This document shows, one piece after another, positions 12,193 through 15,893 of a stretch of 15,893 nucleotides of DNA (position 1 is its first letter; every line of letters starts with the position of its first letter). A program made the translations under genes and the position numbers. The stretch is from NCBI GenBank assembly GCA_934371475.1, contig CAKRNX010000044.1:1-15893 (forward strand). Reading direction: 5' to 3'. The notes under the pieces were generated by a model. That model did no database searches. It was not told where the DNA came from and saw only the letters and a program-made list of their open reading frames with translations. The DNA is from an uncultured Lachnospiraceae bacterium. GTDB lineage: Bacteria > Bacillota > Clostridia > Lachnospirales > Lachnospiraceae.

Positions 12193-15100
12193 TTATTTCA
12201 TTTCTCTGCGTTCCGTCACTTTTATATTTTCACTGCCAAACATACTGCCAAGCTGTTCAAGCAGCTCTCTGGAGCCGCGCACACTGTAGCGCTCTCCCAG
12301 ACGGCGCACTGCGCGGGGATTTTTTACATAAATCACGATCTGATCCTTGCCGTCGCTGTCGCTGATTGTCTGATAAAGCCGCTGCTCCATGGCCGCAAAG
12401 GCCTCCCGGCTCTCAAACTGAATCCAGATATCCCTGGGGACTTCTTCAAAATTCCAGATTTTTTCGCAGATCAGCTTGCCCGGCTTATCATCGCCCGCAT
12501 CAGCTCTTCCCTGTACGAATACTCTGGCGTCCTCTGCAATCAGTGCGCTGTATTTCTCATAATCTCTCGGGAACACCAGCACTTCCACTGTGCCCAGCAG
12601 ATCTTCCAGCGTAAAAAACGCCATAGTCTGATTTTTTTTCGTATATTTGATCGTCCTGCTCTCGATGATACCGCCGATAATCGCCTTGCAGCCGTCCGGA
12701 ATCTTGGGATGCCCCAGTTCCTCATCCAACGCAAAATCTGCGGATACGGCAGAAATATTTTTCCGCCACAGTTCCTCGTCCTCCTCAAGCGGATGGCCGC
12801 TCGCATAGATGCCCAGCACTTCCTTCTCAAACGCCAGCAGCTGGCTCTTGGGATACTCTCCTACTCTCGGCATCCGGATCGAATACTCCTTCTTTTCTTC
12901 CTCGCCCATCAGGTCAAACAGAGACATCTGCCCGCTGATGGAAGCCTTGCGCTCCTGGGCAACGCTGTCCATCACCTGCGCATAAACCATCATCAGCTGT
13001 TTTCTGGTACCGCCCAGTCTGTCCAGCGCTCCCGCCTTAATGAAGCTCTCTACTGTCCTTTTATTGATCTCCTTACCTGTCAGCCGTTCCGTAAAGTCGC
13101 GCAGATCCCGGAATATTCCGTTTCTCCTGCGCTCTTCCAGAATACTCTCGATCACAGGTTTTCCCACACTCTTGATGGCGGAGAGTCCATACCGGATCCT
13201 TCCGTGATCCACGGAGAAACCGCTCTCTCCCGCATTGATGTCCGGCGGCAGGATCTCAATCCCCATCTGCCGGCAGGACATGATATACTCCGCCACTTTT
13301 CCCGGATTATCAATCACAGAAGTCATCAGGGCCGCCATGTATTCCACCGGATAATAATATTTCAGCCACGCCGTCTGATACGACACCACGGCATACGCCG
13401 CCGCATGGGACTTGTTGAACGCATATTTGGCAAAATCCGTCATCTCATCGTAGATTTTATTTGCCGTCTGCTCACTGATACCGTTGGCAATGCAGCCCGG
13501 CACTTTTTCTTCTTCATTTCCGTAGACGAAATTCTGCCGCTCTTTAGCCATCACCGCCGCTTTTTTCTTACTCATGGCACGGCGCACCAGATCACTCCGG
13601 CCAAGTGTGTAGCCGCCCAGATCACGCACGATCTGCATAACCTGCTCCTGGTAGACAATACAGCCGTACGTCGGCTCCAGGATCGGTTTGAGCTGCGGGC
13701 AGTCATATGTAATCATCTCCGGATTGTTCTTGCCTCTGATATACTGCGGAATAAAATCCATGGGACCCGGACGGTATAAAGAAATCCCCGCGATCACATC
13801 CTCCAGGCTCTGCGGTTTCAGTTCCTTCATAAAGTTCTTCATCCCGCTGCTCTCCAGCTGGAACACACCGTCCGTCTTTCCCGTTCCAAGAGATGCCAGC
13901 ACAGCCTTGTCATCGTAATTAATGTGATCCATGTCTATCGATTTCCCGCTGCTCTTCTCTGCCATCCGCACCGCATTCTGGATCACTGTCAGAGTCCGCA
14001 GTCCCAGGAAATCCATCTTGAGCAGTCCCAGCTCCTCCAGCGTTGTCATGGTAAACTGTGTCGTGATAGTTCCGTCAGACGCTCTGGAAAGCGGCACATA
14101 CTCATCCACTGCCTTCTGGCTGATGACCACGCCGGCCGCATGCATCGAAGTATGCCTTGGCAGACCTTCCAGACGCTTCGCCATATCAATCAGCACTTTG
14201 ATCTGCTCATCCGTCTCATACATTGTGCGCAGCTCCTGACTCACCTGCAGCGCCTTATTGATCGTAATATTCAGCTCATTGGGCACCAGCTTCGCGATCG
14301 TGTCGCACAGCGCATATGGCAGATCCATCACACGTCCCACATCCCGGATCACGCCCCTGGCCGCCATTGTACCAAATGTCACAATCTGCACTACCCGGTC
14401 TTTGCCGTATTTGCGCACTACGTAGTCGATGACTTCCTGCCGCCGCTCGAAACAGAAATCCACATCGATATCCGGCATGGATACACGCTCTGGATTCAGG
14501 AAACGTTCAAACAACAGATTATATCGAATCGGATCCAGCTTCGTGATGCCAAGCGTATAGGCTACGAGGCTTCCTGCTGCGGATCCTCGGCCCGGCCCTA
14601 CCATGATATCATTTTGTCTTGCGTAATGGATGAAGTCCCACACAATCAGAAAATAATCCACATATCCCATCGCCTTAATAACGCCAAGCTCATAGTTCAA
14701 TCTGTCTTTCAGTTCCTTCGTCACCGACGGGTATCGCTCCTCCAGACCTTCAAAACACAGCTTGTTCAGATATTCCCAGGAAGTGTAGGGAGATGGCACA
14801 TCAAATTTGGGCAGTTTCGTCACGCCAAACTCAATATCCACATGGCACCGCTGCGCAATTTTGTGCGTATTTTCCAGCGCTTCCATCGCATAGGGGAACA
14901 GCTGCGCCATCTCCTCCGGCGATTTCACGTAATACTGGCCGCCTTCGTAGCGCATCCGATCCTCATCCGCCAGTTTTTTGCCCGTCTGAATACAGAGCAG
15001 AATATCGTGGGATGCCGCATCCTCCGCATACGTATAATGCACGTCATTTGTTGCCACCAGGTCGATCCCCAGTTCCCGGCTCATGCGCATCAGCTGCTGA

Positions 15101-15666
15101 TTGACCATCCGCTGTTCCGGGATCCCGTGATCCTGAAGCTCCAGGAAATAATTGCCCTTGCCGAATATTCCTTCATAGCGGAGCGCCGCCTCTTTAGCCT
15201 CCTCGTAGAAGCCGCGCACCAGATTCCGCTGCACTTCTCCCGCCAGGCAGGCGCTCAGCGCGATGATGCCCTCATGATACTGCTCCAGGATCTCCATATC
15301 AATCCTGGGTTTATAGTAAAAGCCCTCCACAAAACCTCTGGAAACAATTTTCATCAGATTGGCGTAACCCTGATTATTCTCAGCCAGCAGCACCAGGTGA
15401 TAATACCTGTCATCGCCGGAAGCCTTGCCGGTCTCCCGGTCAAAGCGGGAACCCGGTGCCACATAGACCTCACATCCCAGAATGGGATTGATCCCGGCCT
15501 CTCTGGCAGCCCGGTAAAAATCAATGACACCATACATCACTCCATGATCTGTGATCGCCGCGCTGTCCATCCCCAGTTCTTTGACTCTGGCCACATATTC
15601 CTTTATTTTGTTGGAGCCGTCCAGCAGACTGTACTCCGTATGAACATGCAAGTGTGTAAAATTCAC
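12193..15666 (-). CDS. dnaE: DNA polymerase III alpha subunit, DnaE type
   Basis: 1157 residues, the usual DnaE length. Starts at GTG 15666, with AAGGAGG 6 nt upstream and the family's opening HLHVHTEYSLLDG immediately after. Domains in order: PHP (about 1-215) with intact metal-site residues (H7, H9, H41, E66, H90, E176, D208, H210), so it may bind metals and proofread; palm/fingers (about 280-830) with GPGRGSAAG (357-365), catalytic PDIDVDF (D401, D403) and the third Asp in KMDFLG (D552); helix-hairpin-helix region (about 830-930); C-terminal OB fold (about 990-1070). It synthesises DNA at the replication fork; in Firmicutes it works beside PolC, mainly extending primers. No intein or frameshift is seen. 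Its promoter was not convincingly found in the 227 bases upstream. Confidence 0.98.
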   Translation of the reverse strand: MNFTHLHVHTEYSLLDGSNKIKEYVARVKELGMDSAAITDHGVMYGVIDFYRAAREAGINPILGCEVYVAPGSRFDRETGKASGDDRYYHLVLLAENNQGYANLMKIVSRGFVEGFYYKPRIDMEILEQYHEGIIALSACLAGEVQRNLVRGFYEEAKEAALRYEGIFGKGNYFLELQDHGIPEQRMVNQQLMRMSRELGIDLVATNDVHYTYAEDAASHDILLCIQTGKKLADEDRMRYEGGQYYVKSPEEMAQLFPYAMEALENTHKIAQRCHVDIEFGVTKLPKFDVPSPYTSWEYLNKLCFEGLEERYPSVTKELKDRLNYELGVIKAMGYVDYFLIVWDFIHYARQNDIMVGPGRGSAAGSLVAYTLGITKLDPIRYNLLFERFLNPERVSMPDIDVDFCFERRQEVIDYVVRKYGKDRVVQIVTFGTMAARGVIRDVGRVMDLPYALCDTIAKLVPNELNITINKALQVSQELRTMYETDEQIKVLIDMAKRLEGLPRHTSMHAAGVVISQKAVDEYVPLSRASDGTITTQFTMTTLEELGLLKMDFLGLRTLTVIQNAVRMAEKSSGKSIDMDHINYDDKAVLASLGTGKTDGVFQLESSGMKNFMKELKPQSLEDVIAGISLYRPGPMDFIPQYIRGKNNPEMITYDCPQLKPILEPTYGCIVYQEQVMQIVRDLGGYTLGRSDLVRRAMSKKKAAVMAKERQNFVYGNEEEKVPGCIANGISEQTANKIYDEMTDFAKYAFNKSHAAAYAVVSYQTAWLKYYYPVEYMAALMTSVIDNPGKVAEYIMSCRQMGIEILPPDINAGESGFSVDHGRIRYGLSAIKSVGKPVIESILEERRRNGIFRDLRDFTERLTGKEINKRTVESFIKAGALDRLGGTRKQLMMVYAQVMDSVAQERKASISGQMSLFDLMGEEEKKEYSIRMPRVGEYPKSQLLAFEKEVLGIYASGHPLEEDEELWRKNISAVSADFALDEELGHPKIPDGCKAIIGGIIESRTIKYTKKNQTMAFFTLEDLLGTVEVLVFPRDYEKYSALIAEDARVFVQGRADAGDDKPGKLICEKIWNFEEVPRDIWIQFESREAFAAMEQRLYQTISDSDGKDQIVIYVKNPRAVRRLGERYSVRGSRELLEQLGSMFGSENIKVTERREMK

Positions 15667-15893
15667 CGCGTACCTCCTTATTTTTATGTTCCTAGAGTGT
15701 GTTTGAAAAAGGTTTTTTGTGAACTGCGAATTCCAGTTGTGGGAGATTTCAACCGAATAGGGGCAAAATGTACCGCAAATTGGGGCTCGCAGATCTCGGA
15801 ACTCACAGCTTACGAAAAGTCTTTCTCAGGCACGTCCTAATATCTGCTCTCCATTTCAGCCGGCACAAAACCATTGTCCCGGCATTTCTGAAT
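15667..15893. other. Upstream region of dnaE, no gene seen
   Basis: Holds the dnaE ribosome site (AAGGAGG) and an AGTGTGTTTGAAAA stretch (15695-15708) resembling AGTGTGCTT in module D. Near the window edge an imperfect inverted repeat CCGGCACAAAA...CCCGGC (about 15859-15883) with one mismatch may be a terminator of a gene beyond the window. No open frame or promoter could be supported. Confidence 0.4.

Noticed and set aside
13924..15840. 638-codon open frame on the plus strand opposite dnaE
   Set aside because: It lies wholly antisense to a gene with complete DnaE motifs, has no ribosome site and gives a His/Ile/Arg-rich sequence with no domain; it reflects dnaE codon use.

Overview
The window looks like chromosomal DNA of a gut-type Lachnospiraceae (Clostridia, Firmicutes) with roughly balanced GC content. 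The clues are the dnaE-pfkA-TrmH order, a DUF4364 protein, a SleB-type hydrolase with SH3b repeats and a very long Ser/Asp/Tyr/Thr linker, strong AGGAGG-like ribosome binding sites and sigma-A promoters with near-consensus 17-bp spacing. Genus cannot be fixed from the sequence. There is no rRNA, tRNA, transposase, phage gene or CRISPR array. All ten genes look intact.

Layout. (1) Positions 32-2927, minus strand: an alpha/beta hydrolase of the HSL-like esterase family, followed by a condensation/alcohol-acetyltransferase-like protein with a C-terminal membrane domain, probably one transcript from a promoter at 3118-3146. (2) Positions 3355-4645, plus strand: azlC-azlD, a branched-chain amino acid exporter, with promoter, 170-nt leader and terminator. 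(3) Positions 4744-6342, minus: a membrane-anchored divergent polysaccharide deacetylase. It is divergent from (4) 6607-8076, plus: a TIGR01212 radical SAM protein and a DUF4364 protein; the two promoters have their -35 boxes 9 bp apart. (5) Positions 8311-9864, minus: a secreted SleB-like cell wall hydrolase, convergent with (4) across two overlapping hairpins. (6) Positions 10118-15666, minus: dnaE (replicative polymerase), pfkA (6-phosphofructokinase, own promoter just after dnaE) and a TrmH/SpoU RNA methyltransferase.

The unexpected layer is intergenic. At least four short repeat modules (A-D) recur between genes. The best is module C: three diverged copies, all readable on the minus strand, two of them inside the mapped 5' leaders of the two cell-envelope genes (deacetylase and SleB-like hydrolase). 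The copies differ at the same stem position, yet each change is compensated in the partner arm (G-C, U-A, C-G). One copy also has G.U pairs on the transcribed strand that would be A.C mismatches on the other. That points to a selected RNA structure, either a mobile structured repeat or a cis-regulatory RNA, and I do not recognise it as a known riboswitch class. Module B is a different long hairpin built around an 18-nt near-perfect palindrome. Several repeat copies abut or overlap the stop codon of the preceding gene.

The genes themselves are mostly ordinary core or accessory housekeeping genes. I see no previously undescribed multi-gene system; the structured repeats are the part most worth following up.
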